In this document: piece by piece, positions 17,199 through 25,555 of the stretch
How positions within the stretch are numbered: position 1 is the stretch's first letter
Layout of the letters: each line of letters starts with the position of its first letter
Assembly (NCBI RefSeq): GCF_018130765.1
Contig: NZ_JAFCJZ010000018.1
Location: forward strand, 62,001-126,000
DNA length: 64,000 nucleotides
Origin: Bradyrhizobium iriomotense
Lineage (GTDB): Bacteria; Pseudomonadota; Alphaproteobacteria; Rhizobiales; Xanthobacteraceae
Reading direction: 5' to 3'
Notes under the pieces: model-generated
Told to the model about the DNA's origin: nothing
Database searches by the model: none
Seen by the model: the letters and a program-made list of their open reading frames with translations, nothing else
Made by a program: the position numbers and the translations under genes

Positions 17199-19319
17199 AT
17201 GTCCGATCCACGATCACCAGCTCCCACGACAAATTCTAGCCGCGTCATCAGCTACATCGGCGGTCTGGTCGCAATTGGGGCCATCTATCTCGTCTCGGCA
17301 AAAGGTGGGCTTGCTCTCGCCTCTGTTCATCCTAGCGCAACGCCAATTTGGCCACCGACGGGTGTCGCGCTGGCGGCGGTGCTGTTGCGGGGATATCGGA
17401 CCTGGCCAGCGATTTTCGTGGCGGCGATGATCGCTAATGCGACGACGGCGGGCTCTATTGCCACAGCAATTGCGATTGCGACGGGTAACTCTCTTGAAGC
17501 AGTTGCCGGCGCTTATCTCATCAATCGGTGGTCGGGCGGGCGTAACACGTTTTCGAGGCCCAATTCTGTCGCAAAGTTTGCTGTGATTTGCGTCGTGATC
17601 GCGACACCGATCAGCGCCAGCATTGGACTGAGCAGTCTGGCAATCTTCGGGTACATCGAACCGAAGAATTTCGTGGACGCGTGGATCACCTGGTGGCTGG
17701 GAGATGTGACCGGCGCACTGGTCATTGCCCCCGTTATCGTGCTTTGGGCATCAAGCAGCTATCATGCCTTCAACCGCCATGAATTTCTGGAGACGGTCGG
17801 CGTCCTCACGACGGCGGCTGCTGTTGGACTCATTGCTTTCAGTCCCCTGATCGAGCAAGCGCCCGGCCGAGATTCACTGGGTTTTCTGGCTATCCTGCCC
17901 ATGTTGTGGGCAGCGCTGCGTCGCGGTCCACGCGATACCGCAACGGTTGCCCTGGTACTTGCGGGCATCACGATTTGGGGGACGCACATGGGCGGCGGCC
18001 CCTTCGTGACCCCTGATATCAACGCGTCGTTCCTGCTGGTATTGATGTTCCTGATCAGCATTACCGTTCCGAGCCTGCTGCTGAGCGCCGATGTCGAGGT
18101 GCGCAAGAAAGCGGAAGGAAGCCTGCGCCGCGCGCACGCCGAACTCGAGCGGAAGGTCGCAGAGCGTACGCAGGAACTGCAGCTCGCCAATGCCGCAAAA
18201 TCGCGCTTTCTGGCCATGGCAAGCCATGATTTGCGGCAGCCGTTACATGCATTGGGGCTGTTCGTCGCCCAGCTGCGCACGCCGCTCAAACCGGAGGAAA
18301 GGACCAAGACGATCGAACGGGTCGACGCAACCCGCAAGGAAATGGATGACATGTTTAATTCGCTCCTGGACATTTCCAGGCTCGATGCCGGGATGCTTAC
18401 CCCCAAGCTCACCGAATTCCCGATCGCGCGCCTGCTTCAAAAGATCGAAACGGCGTTTGATCAGGCGACGCGGGAAAAAGGCCTGCGGCTACGCATCCAG
18501 CCAAGTGACGCCTGGGTGCGGAGCGACGCCATGCTGCTCGAACGCATCATGCTGAATCTGGTATCCAATGCCGTACGCTACACGTTGCGGGGCGGTATTC
18601 TGGTCGGATGTCGTCGGCGCGGTGAATTGCTGCGCATCGAAGTATGGGATACCGGTCCCGGCATTCCCGAGGACCAGAGGCAGAATATCTTTGGCGAGTT
18701 TTTTCAAATTCCTGCCTCAGACCAGAGCAAATCCGGGGGGCTCGGGCTTGGCCTCGCCATTGTCGACAGGCTTTGCCTGCTTCTCAACCATCAAATCGAC
18801 CTGGCTTCGACCGTGAGTCGAGGTTCGCGATTTGCGATCCTGGTTCCGACGGTCGATGAAGGCGTCAAATCCGCAGCAGCCACGGACTTGCCTCGCCCCG
18901 GCGCGTTTGCAGTCGACGGCAAGGCGATTCTTGTTATTGCCGATGCCCCAATCATGCAGGAGGGAACGGGCGGATTGCTTAGCAAATGGGGATGCTCGGT
19001 TCTTGCCGCCGGATCCGACGAAGCTACACTTGTCCGACTTGCTGAGCGCCAGCAACGCCCCGACCTCATAATCTCGGACTATCATCTCGCAAGCGGGAAG
19101 ACCGGAATCCGGGCAATTGAACAAATCAATGCGGCGTTTGGCTCGTCAATTCCCGCCATTCTCGTCAGCGGCGATACGGCAGCTGAACCACTGCGGGACG
19201 CCAAGGATAGAGGGTACATTTTGCTGCACAAGCCCGTCGATCCGATGCAGCTCCGCGCTGTCATGCACGAGCTCTTTAGAGATCATGACGGTGGAAGGGA
19301 CGCTGGGGCAGTTTCATGA
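17199..19319 (+). CDS. MASE1-domain hybrid sensor histidine kinase
   Basis: A 706-residue kinase. Residues 15-295 form a MASE1 membrane sensor (about eight helices; PIWPPTGVALAAVLLRGYRTWPA is typical). A coiled coil follows (about 300-332), then a HisKA domain with phosphoacceptor His343 (MASHDLRQPLHAL) and an ATPase domain (NLVSNAVRY, DTGPGIP, GLGLGLAIV). A C-terminal receiver (about 575-700) keeps phosphoacceptor Asp (LIISDYHL) and Lys (LLHKPV), but its N-terminal acidic pair is weak (VIADAP). MASE1 ligands are unknown. The 3' end overlaps the convergent NarL-type regulator gene by 6 bases; they may be partners. Confidence 0.92.
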   Translation: MSDPRSPAPTTNSSRVISYIGGLVAIGAIYLVSAKGGLALASVHPSATPIWPPTGVALAAVLLRGYRTWPAIFVAAMIANATTAGSIATAIAIATGNSLEAVAGAYLINRWSGGRNTFSRPNSVAKFAVICVVIATPISASIGLSSLAIFGYIEPKNFVDAWITWWLGDVTGALVIAPVIVLWASSSYHAFNRHEFLETVGVLTTAAAVGLIAFSPLIEQAPGRDSLGFLAILPMLWAALRRGPRDTATVALVLAGITIWGTHMGGGPFVTPDINASFLLVLMFLISITVPSLLLSADVEVRKKAEGSLRRAHAELERKVAERTQELQLANAAKSRFLAMASHDLRQPLHALGLFVAQLRTPLKPEERTKTIERVDATRKEMDDMFNSLLDISRLDAGMLTPKLTEFPIARLLQKIETAFDQATREKGLRLRIQPSDAWVRSDAMLLERIMLNLVSNAVRYTLRGGILVGCRRRGELLRIEVWDTGPGIPEDQRQNIFGEFFQIPASDQSKSGGLGLGLAIVDRLCLLLNHQIDLASTVSRGSRFAILVPTVDEGVKSAAATDLPRPGAFAVDGKAILVIADAPIMQEGTGGLLSKWGCSVLAAGSDEATLVRLAERQQRPDLIISDYHLASGKTGIRAIEQINAAFGSSIPAILVSGDTAAEPLRDAKDRGYILLHKPVDPMQLRAVMHELFRDHDGGRDAGAVS

Positions 19320-19976
19320 TCCAGATTTCGGCGGCCACTCCCAGTCCATTTTTCCGACCTTTATGACGGCCTCGGTGCGCGTCGCTACCCCGAGCGCCTT
19401 GAGAACGACCGTGACGTGATTCTTCACTGTCGGCACTGCCATATTGAGTATCTTGGCAATGACCTTGTTGCTTTTTCCCTCAATCAGGAGCGCGAGTACG
19501 TCAATCTGACGATCGGTCAACCCGAGCCCCTTGAGCGAGTCGGGCGCCACTTTCTTATTTGCAAGCCGCGGGCCCGCTGTTTCCTCCAGAATCTCCGAGG
19601 GAATGTAAACTCCGCCGGAGAATACCAGCTCAATGGCGTTGAGCATCACCTCGCGTTCCGTGGTTTTCGGAATGAAACCCAGCGCGCCGAGTTTGAAAGC
19701 GCGCCTGACCGTGTCTTGATCGTCTGAGGACGAGAGAATGATGATAGCGATCGTCGCATAGCGATTGCGCAGTTCGCGAAGGACAGAGAAGCCGTCGCGA
19801 TCTGGCAAATTGATGTCAAGCAGAATGAGGCCGATGTCCGGATGCTCCTCGACGAGGTGCATGGCCTCTCGACTGTTCGAAGCTTCGAGTATGATGGCTT
19901 CTCGCTTCAGTTGCTTCAGGACAGCGTGCAATGCCTCGCGAATCAATGCGTGATCGTCAACAATAAGCACTTTCAT
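19314..19976 (-). CDS. NarL/FixJ-family response regulator
   Basis: A 220-residue regulator. The receiver (1-125) shows LIVDDHALIREAL, phosphoacceptor Asp54 (ILLDINLPDRDG), and Lys in FIPKTT. The C-terminal LuxR-type helix-turn-helix (about 150-212) reads LTDRQIDVLALLIEGKSNKVIAKILNM, then VPTVKNHVTVVLKALGV. Start chosen at MKVLIVDDH; the frame continues upstream without receiver similarity. Convergent with, and overlapping by 6 bases, the MASE1 hybrid kinase; the kinase receiver could relay phosphate through an unlinked phosphotransfer protein, or the kinase could act on this regulator directly. Confidence 0.92.
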   Translation of the reverse strand: MKVLIVDDHALIREALHAVLKQLKREAIILEASNSREAMHLVEEHPDIGLILLDINLPDRDGFSVLRELRNRYATIAIIILSSSDDQDTVRRAFKLGALGFIPKTTEREVMLNAIELVFSGGVYIPSEILEETAGPRLANKKVAPDSLKGLGLTDRQIDVLALLIEGKSNKVIAKILNMAVPTVKNHVTVVLKALGVATRTEAVIKVGKMDWEWPPKSGS

Positions 19977-20543
19977 AAAAAAGCTCTCCGTCCTCTGACC
20001 GCCCGGAGATTCAATAAAAAAATCATACACCCATGTTCGAAACCGTCCATCTTCTATCTCTGGTCCAACCAGCGGTTCGCCGTCAGGCACTCAAAGTAGG
20101 AGCCGAGCGCTGCTGTGCTCTATGGTTGCAATCGGCACACAACAGCTATGGAAAGAGCGCGGACTACGTGACGCGCGGAGCTCGCTGGCCCCTTCGTCCA
20201 TGCGAGCTGTGAATTGCTCATCATGTATCTGAATGATGTCAGATAGACGCTGCGGCCCCGACAGTACCTTGGTCATAGGACCTAGGCACTTCTCTGTAGC
20301 GACCTCCGGCCGATTTACACGCTGCGCCGCTTGAACGATGATGTCGACGGTCAGCCTCTCCACCAGCAGGGTTTTTACCCAGCGCGGCCATATGATCGGT
20401 GCCGCAATTGCTGTGGTAGCCGGGTCGGTGCTCTGGACTGCGGCGCTGTCACGATCCCGCAGCGTGGTCGCGCTTTTTGACAAATTCGGTGGCTCTCGAC
20501 CGTTCCTCCTGAAGCGTGCGCGCACGCTGGACGAGGCTAGCCA
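19977..20543. other. Intergenic stretch with no supported gene
   Basis: About 570 bases between the divergent NarL-type regulator and the OpgC gene. Frames are open on both strands but lack family similarity and ribosome binding sites. The segment adjoins a mosaic region and may be of foreign or decayed origin. The promoters of both flanking genes must lie here. Confidence 0.4.
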
Positions 20544-21944
20544 ATGCATGATCGGACCGCAATCCCGAAGCCAGTGGCAGGCGCGCTGCCGGAGTTCACA
20601 GCCAACGGCCGCGACCTGCGCATTGATGCCTGCCGCGGCATTGCGCTCTGGTGCATCTTTCTTGATCATGTCCCCAATAACATCGGAAGTTGGCTGACGC
20701 CACGGAATTACGGCTTCAGTGATGCCGCGGAAGTGTTCATGTTCGTCTCGGGCGTCACCTGCGCACTGGCCTACGGCAAGGTGTGGAGCTGCGAGGGATG
20801 GACCAGCGTGATCCGCCGGACCCTCCGGCGAAGCTGGGACATTTATGTCGCATTTCTGCTGCTCACGCTCGCCTGCGCCGTCCTGGTTTATCTCGCAGGC
20901 GGCGACCGTCTTGCTGACGAGAGCAATACGCGCATTCTGTTGGACCAGCCGGGTGCGACGCTCGCGCACGCAGCCATCCTGCAATACCGGCCGGTCAATA
21001 CCGACGTGTTGCCGATCTTCGTGCTTCTTCACCTCTTGTTCGCGCCGTTGCTGTGGTTGCTGCTCCGAATGCCGAGCGTGACGCTTGGCGCCTCGCTGGC
21101 GCTTTATGCGCTGGTGCATATCTTCGGGTGGTCCATGCCGGCGTGGCCGAACGGCCACTGGGCTTTCAATCCACTGGCCTGGCAGCTGCTGGTGGTCCTT
21201 GGCGCGTGGATGATAATCGAGGGCGAAAGAGTGCGCCCCTGGCTAACCTCACGCACGGCGCTCGTGCCTGCCGTTCTCTACCTGGTCTTCAGCCTCGTCA
21301 TCGCATTGAGCTGGAGAATCAAGCCGCTGGAAGCGTTGATCCCGCAGGGGCTGACGAAGTTGGCTTACCCGACGGACAAATCGAATCTCGATCCGTTGCG
21401 TCTGTTGCATTTCTTGGCTCTTGCGATTGTAGCGGTATGGTTCGTGCCGCCCAATCGGCAAGCATTGACGACTGCGGTGATGCGCGGCGCCATCCTCTGT
21501 GGCAAGCACTCGTTGCCTATCTTCTGCCTCGGCGTCCTGCTTACGCTCGCCAGCCTCCTGGCGCTGCTCGACATATCGGAGGGGCTTGCGATGCAGATCA
21601 CGCTCAGCGTTGGTGGCGTCCTAACGATGATCGTGGCGGCGACGCTGCTGAACTGGATCAACATCAAACCCAGGTCGAAGCCGACCCTTGCACTGCCGAT
21701 GGGTGTGCGCGCCCAACAAGACGCCTGGGGCACCGCTGGCTGGCGTCCCCTGCAGGCGTTTCGCCGAGCACTGCGCGAGTTCGGCTGGGCCGGCGGCAAG
21801 ATCCCCATCGTCGATTGCCAGTTCGCGGAGAGGCAAGCCCACCGAGTGCCTCTCCTCGCCGACGAATTGCTACGGCTCAAGGCAGATGTCATCGCGGCGT
21901 CGCCGCAAGGTCATTCTGATCGTTTCGATACTCGCTTGGCATAG
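20544..21944 (+). CDS. opgC: OpgC-family membrane acyltransferase, with a C-terminal tail derived from an ABC solute-binding protein
   Basis: Residues 20 to about 375 are an OpgC-type protein: RDLRIDACRGIALWCIFLDH opens the family, followed by SDAAEVFMFVSGVTCALAYG and about ten membrane helices. OpgC succinylates periplasmic glucans (OPGs). From about residue 395 (position 21730) the sequence changes to WRPLQAFRRALREFGWAGGK, then LLADELLRLKADVIAAS. That is the N-terminal motif series of DUF534-type ABC solute-binding proteins, not part of OpgC. The frame then ends in unrelated residues (GHSDRFDTRLA). The gene looks like a deletion/recombination chimera in which the OpgC core is intact. Whether the tail matters for activity is unknown. 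Confidence 0.82.
   Translation: MHDRTAIPKPVAGALPEFTANGRDLRIDACRGIALWCIFLDHVPNNIGSWLTPRNYGFSDAAEVFMFVSGVTCALAYGKVWSCEGWTSVIRRTLRRSWDIYVAFLLLTLACAVLVYLAGGDRLADESNTRILLDQPGATLAHAAILQYRPVNTDVLPIFVLLHLLFAPLLWLLLRMPSVTLGASLALYALVHIFGWSMPAWPNGHWAFNPLAWQLLVVLGAWMIIEGERVRPWLTSRTALVPAVLYLVFSLVIALSWRIKPLEALIPQGLTKLAYPTDKSNLDPLRLLHFLALAIVAVWFVPPNRQALTTAVMRGAILCGKHSLPIFCLGVLLTLASLLALLDISEGLAMQITLSVGGVLTMIVAATLLNWINIKPRSKPTLALPMGVRAQQDAWGTAGWRPLQAFRRALREFGWAGGKIPIVDCQFAERQAHRVPLLADELLRLKADVIAASPQGHSDRFDTRLA
21725..21905 (+). pseudogene. Fragment of a DUF534-type ABC transporter solute-binding protein gene, fused to opgC
   Basis: About 60 codons read WRPLQAFRRALREFGWAGGK, a variable segment, then FAERQAHRVPLLADELLRLK and ADVIAAS. 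This matches the conserved opening of the DUF534 (tryptophan/uncharacterised substrate) binding-protein family, typically FRQGLRELGYVEG...RYDRLPALAAELVRLKVDVIVA. The signal peptide in front and the rest of the protein are missing. It is read as the C-terminus of the OpgC frame, so one deletion probably joined the two genes. Confidence 0.7.
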
Positions 21945-22129
21945 AAGACACCACGCCGTCGATTGGACTTCGCAGCGCACGCTGTTTCGAAACCTCTTCA
22001 GCATGAGCACTTCCAGGCGCGCAATGCGGCGCCGCGGGCGGCAAGCAGGGATGCCGCCCGGCGAGGGCCGCCGTCTGCCTGGCAGCAGCCGACCTGGCGA
22101 TCGGTATCTTGATGACGCAGACTGTGGAG

Positions 22130-22276
22130 GTTGGCACCAACTCCGGCGCCTACCGGGCCGCCGGCCGTCGCGCCCGCATAGGTTCCCGCCAACGCCGCGC
22201 GGCGTACCGTTGTTGGTGCAAAAACGGCCCAGGTCAGTTGATCGCCGGACGTGGCGCCTATGGCGTGAGGCTCGTT
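22130..22276 (-). pseudogene. Remnant of a DUF992-family gene
   Basis: On the minus strand about 49 codons read GATSGDQLTWAVFAPTT and then LAGTYAGATAGGPVGAGVGAN. This is the most conserved part of DUF992 proteins, small exported proteins of rhizobiales, where the pattern is usually W.V.APT...LAGTY.GA.....G.GVGAN. Neither the signal peptide and cysteine-containing N-terminus nor the C-terminal strand is present in any frame. I regard it as a decayed fragment. Confidence 0.6.
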
Positions 22277-22394
22277 GAGCACTAACGGGCCACCGCACCA
22301 GTTTCGCACTAGAAACAGCCTGACCGAAACGCAACAAACGCGATCGAACCAAAACGAAAATGTAGCAAAATCAGCGAACGCGTTCATTTTTGTC

Positions 22395-22442
22395 CCGCTC
22401 ATAACGGTCTGGTTGCAGGTTCGAGTCCTGCCGGGCCCACCA
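22395..22442 (+). tRNA. 3' fragment of a CAT-anticodon tRNA gene (tRNA-Met or tRNA-Ile2), probable att site
   Basis: From the anticodon arm to the CCA end, a tRNA is recognisable: loop CTCATAA (22398-22404) with 3' stem CGGTC, variable region, T arm GCAGG-TTCGAGT-CCTGC (22415-22431), acceptor strand CGGGCCC, discriminator A and CCA (22440-22442). The 5' half (acceptor strand GGGCCCG and D arm) is absent, and the 5' anticodon stem pairs only in its inner three bases. So this is not a functional tRNA. Such 3' tRNA pieces are the usual trace left at one end of an element that integrated into a tRNA gene by a tyrosine recombinase. Confidence 0.8.
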
Positions 22443-22464
22443 GCAAATCAACTGTGTAAGTTCG

Positions 22465-23262
22465 TTATCGCAGCTTGCCGAGCCACAGCGCGGTCAGCGC
22501 CGAGCGATTGCGCACGCCGAACTTGGCGTAGATCGACTTGACGTGGAAATGCGTCGTGTTCGGACTTTGGTCGAGTTTTTGCGCGATCTGCTTTTCCGAG
22601 TGCCCGTCGAGCAGTGCGAGCAACACCCTGCGTTCAGCAGGTGTCAGGGGTGCATTGGCGATGAGCAGGCCGTGGCTGAGCAGTTGCTGACGGTGAAACC
22701 ATCTCAACCCGCGCATCACGAAGCCCAGACGCTGGCCGTCCTGCGGCGAGAAGCGAGGGGCCTGCGCATCGCGAAATACGAACAGGCGAATCCTCACGTC
22801 GTCATTGAGCGCAATGCGCACGGAAACGCTGTCGACGAAGCCGACGTCCAAATAGTGCCGCCGATAGTGCTCGCCCTCGAACCATTCCGGCGGCAGCGCT
22901 TCGAACAGCAGGCGGACGCGGAACGGCTCATCTCCCGACATGGAAAGGATCTGAGACAGGTCGACGTTGTTGGACCAGAGCGTATCGAACTGCTTCTGCA
23001 CAGATGCTGCGACCGCCGGTATCGGGTCCAGTACCCGGACGAGGCGCGGGCGCCAGCCGAGCAAGGGATCGGCCCGCTTGGGCGAAGGCAATCGCACGAC
23101 CACACCCCATAGCACATTGCGTGCCGACAACATGGTACGCAGTGCGGCTAGCAGATGAGTCAGTGCAGCGTCGCTGTCGCCGACCGAGAACTCGGCCAAC
23201 TGATCCCAAAGTGCATAGACATCCTGATTCTGCGGATTGGTGGAATCCGTGGATAGATGCAT
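22465..23262 (-). CDS. LuxR-type transcriptional regulator
   Basis: About 265 residues. The N-terminal 195 residues form an unassigned sensor-like domain (LWDQLAEFSVGDSDAALTHL, LLFEALPPEWFEGEHYRRHY). The C-terminal 65 residues are a LuxR/GerE helix-turn-helix: LTPAERRVLLALLDGHSEKQ, IAQKLDQSPNTTHFHVKSIY and AKFGVRNRSAL. Start chosen at MHLSTDSTN because GGGGGG lies just before it; the frame is open upstream. No receiver domain, so not a classical response regulator. The 5' region contains AGGTAGTAC at 23333-23341, a word also found upstream of the T1SS cluster. It ends 22 bases after the tRNA fragment. Confidence 0.85.
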   Translation of the reverse strand: MHLSTDSTNPQNQDVYALWDQLAEFSVGDSDAALTHLLAALRTMLSARNVLWGVVVRLPSPKRADPLLGWRPRLVRVLDPIPAVAASVQKQFDTLWSNNVDLSQILSMSGDEPFRVRLLFEALPPEWFEGEHYRRHYLDVGFVDSVSVRIALNDDVRIRLFVFRDAQAPRFSPQDGQRLGFVMRGLRWFHRQQLLSHGLLIANAPLTPAERRVLLALLDGHSEKQIAQKLDQSPNTTHFHVKSIYAKFGVRNRSALTALWLGKLR

Positions 23263-23424
23263 GTCCCCCCCGAAACGAGTGTGCAGGTCACCGACCTTCG
23301 AGCAAGCATAGGGGACACCGGACCACCTTTCTAGGTAGTACCAAGACGGATCAAGTGGCGCGATATTCAGTGCGGGTGTTGGGAAGACTGGTCTTCTCAC
23401 CCTCACGATATTCGGAGATTAACG

Positions 23425-23616
23425 ATGCGCACAGCCACGGGCGCACGCTGGCTTGGGACGCCCGACGACGACCGGACGGAGTTTCGATGGCGTCTCGGCT
23501 TTTTCATCGCTCTATCATTGGCCGTTTTGATTGCACTCGCGGCCTTCGCGCAGGAGCCACCCGCTGAAGCGTTGATCCGGCCTACTGGCCCGCTGCCGGC
23601 GATCAGCATTCCCTGA
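23425..23616 (+). CDS. Small membrane or exported peptide, unknown
   Basis: A 63-residue peptide MRTATGARWLGTPDD... with one hydrophobic helix (LGFFIALSLAVLIALAAFA, about residues 24-42) ending in a possible signal-peptidase site (AFAQE). GGAG lies 8 bases before the ATG. Divergent from the LuxR-type regulator with a 160-base gap, so it may be its target. No family recognised. Confidence 0.55.
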   Translation: MRTATGARWLGTPDDDRTEFRWRLGFFIALSLAVLIALAAFAQEPPAEALIRPTGPLPAISIP

Positions 23617-23844
23617 TCGAGGCGCTGTTGGCGCACCATTTGCGTGGAGCCGAGATTTCATTTGCATTGGAAATTGTGTGATCCAGACCGTTAGCGATCG
23701 GGCATTTTTGCCTCGGGGTCCGCTTTGTCCAGGCATTCTGGGAGATCGAAGAAGCCCGCCGTCGCCGAGAGCGGAACCGCGAGCGCGTGCGTGAAGCACG
23801 ACGCTCGCTAACGTCCCGTCATTAGCCAACTCCTGGAGATCATC

Positions 23845-24015
23845 ATGCGCGCCGTTGCAACTGCTGCGATTGCAAGCGCTTTTGCCCGGGTCTTCCCCGC
23901 CTCGTCATTGCAGGTAAAAATTCTCAAGCAGGTCGCGCTGGCCTGCGGGGCCGTCGTGTTCGTGTGGCTGCTGTCGGTCACTTATGGGCTGGATCTCAGC
24001 GCCGGATTCTTCTAG
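23845..24015 (+). CDS. Small membrane peptide, unknown
   Basis: A 56-residue peptide starting MRAVATAAIASAFARVFPAS, with one membrane helix (VALACGAVVFVWLLSVTYGL) and a short tail ending GFF. CTGGAG lies 6 bases before the ATG, and codon choice fits the genome. It is followed about 100 bases later by the cyclic-nucleotide-binding membrane protein on the same strand. Function unknown. Confidence 0.55.
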   Translation: MRAVATAAIASAFARVFPASSLQVKILKQVALACGAVVFVWLLSVTYGLDLSAGFF

Positions 24016-24120
24016 CCGATCAGCATCTGATTTTTGCGTTTGCTTCGGTATCCAAGCCCCTCGAGCCACATGTGCAGGGGTCGTCGCGCTCTTCAGGGCA
24101 AATTCATAGAAGGACGCGAA

Positions 24121-24813
24121 ATGCGTTGCTCGGACGTTTTGCTCTGCGGCTCGACGCCCTGGGTTGAAGCCGCCGGCTATCTCGCATCTCTTCTCGTCTT
24201 CGCCTCGTTTTGCATGAAGACGATGCTTCCGCTCAGGAGCGCGGCCATCTTGAGCAATGTCGCGTTCGTCGCATACGCGTTCTTCGACGGCTTGTATCCA
24301 ATCCTCATCCTTCACTCGGTTCTGCTGCCTCTTAACGTCGTCCGAACAGTCCAAATGCTTCGCGTCAGGCGAATTGTGGAGCAAGCATCCAAGGGCGAAT
24401 TCACAACCGAACCGCTATGCCCGTTCATGAAAGCGGCGACGTGGAAGGCCGGGGAGATCATCTTCAGGCAAGGCGATTACGCCGATCGCATCTATCTGCT
24501 TGCAAAGGGAAGCGTACGCCTGAATGAAATCGATCTCGTTCTGGGGGCGGGAGAGCTCTTCGGGGAAATTGGCGTTTTCTCGACGGCACATGAGCGCACC
24601 CAGACGGCTCAGGCAATTTCCGATGTCGAGCTGCTCTGGCTCACCGAGGCCGAGCTCGCCCAGGTATGCCATGCAAATCCTGCCCTGGCTTTCCACTTCC
24701 TGAAGCTGTCGATCAACCGTCTGCTGGCCAACACGGGACGCCGCCTGCCGGCGCACACAGGCCGCGCGGGCACTTGCGAGATCGAGTCGTTCTCAAAACG
24801 AAAAACGGGGTGA
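24121..24813 (+). CDS. Membrane-anchored cyclic nucleotide-binding domain protein
   Basis: A 230-residue protein. Residues 10-82 contain three hydrophobic segments (WVEAAGYLASLLVFASFCMK, LSNVAFVAYAFFDGLYPILI and a following one). Residues 95-205 form a CRP-type cyclic nucleotide-binding domain: AGEIIFRQGDYADRIYLLAK, then GELFGEIGVFS and an arginine in ERTQTA in the phosphate-binding position. There is no helix-turn-helix, so it is a sensor or effector, not a transcription factor. Start at ATG with AAGGA upstream. With three nucleotide cyclases in the same window it may be a cAMP/cGMP effector; that link is inference. Confidence 0.82.
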   Translation: MRCSDVLLCGSTPWVEAAGYLASLLVFASFCMKTMLPLRSAAILSNVAFVAYAFFDGLYPILILHSVLLPLNVVRTVQMLRVRRIVEQASKGEFTTEPLCPFMKAATWKAGEIIFRQGDYADRIYLLAKGSVRLNEIDLVLGAGELFGEIGVFSTAHERTQTAQAISDVELLWLTEAELAQVCHANPALAFHFLKLSINRLLANTGRRLPAHTGRAGTCEIESFSKRKTG

Positions 24814-25034
24814 TCGAGTCGTTCTTTCGTGGTCCCCACATCATCAATCATTAAGCGGACTGTCCTTCCGCTGGTCGCGGGACCACTCGCGATGCCAAAG
24901 GTCCATGCGGCGCCTCAATCCGGAAGTCTTTGCGCCGACTTTGGCGCCGCGCTCGCTTAACGACAGACATACGCTCCATTTACCAGCACGCGGACGCAAG
25001 CTGGCGCTGCCACGGCGGCTCCCAAAGGGGTGGC

Positions 25035-25466
25035 TCATCGCCCTGCCCTCGCCTGCGCACTGCCGACGGGGAATGACAGACCACGCTCTGGCGACCATTG
25101 CACGGAGCTGCGGCGCTCACCGGCGCCGGGGCGGTGGGGCGGGAGCGGCCCCAAATCGCGCTGCCAAATCGTGCCACTGTCGAACTGAATGAGCATGCCA
25201 TCCGGCGAATAGACCGCACTCTGATTGAATGCGTCGATCCAGATCCGGTTTGCGGGCCAGTACCAGTCGGGCCAGGCGCGAGATGGCTGCCCTGCCTCCG
25301 TCACGAGATTAATTTCAGTCCCGTTCTGGGTGACGTGAGCCGGGAGATTTCCCCGGCACATTTGAACGCATTTATAGATGCCGGTGAGATTGATCGATTG
25401 AGCCGACAGAAGGGTTGGCGCAAAGGCCATAGTCATTGCGGCGATAGCAAGCGGAAATCGTCTCAT
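25035..25466 (-). CDS. Small exported protein, unknown
   Basis: A 143-residue protein with a signal peptide (MRRFPLAIAAMTMAFAPTLL, cleavage likely after LSAQS). The mature part opens INLTGIYKCVQMCRGNLPAH and contains a tryptophan-rich block (RAWPDWYWPANRIWIDAFN). GAAGGAG lies 7 bases upstream of the ATG. The last 45 residues, after IWQRDLGPLPP, look less protein-like. Similar short beta-type exported proteins with an NLTG.Y.C opening occur in rhizobia, but the role is unknown. Confidence 0.7.
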   Translation of the reverse strand: MRRFPLAIAAMTMAFAPTLLSAQSINLTGIYKCVQMCRGNLPAHVTQNGTEINLVTEAGQPSRAWPDWYWPANRIWIDAFNQSAVYSPDGMLIQFDSGTIWQRDLGPLPPHRPGAGERRSSVQWSPERGLSFPVGSAQARAGR

Positions 25467-25555
25467 ACAATCGCTCCTTCGTTGAAATGATCAGGCGTGC
25501 CGCAATAGATTCGCTGCCAGGCAGAGTCAGCCGCGCTCTCGACGCGCGAGGCGGA

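Noticed and set aside
16707..17248. Open minus-strand frames in the 16.7-17.2 kb gap that could be a decayed recombinase
   Set aside because: No motif of a recombinase or transposase, no ribosome binding site and unstable composition.
20091..21158. A minus-strand open frame of 355 codons opposite opgC
   Set aside because: The OpgC reading has clear membrane helices and motifs; the opposite frame is charged, low complexity and has no ribosome binding site.
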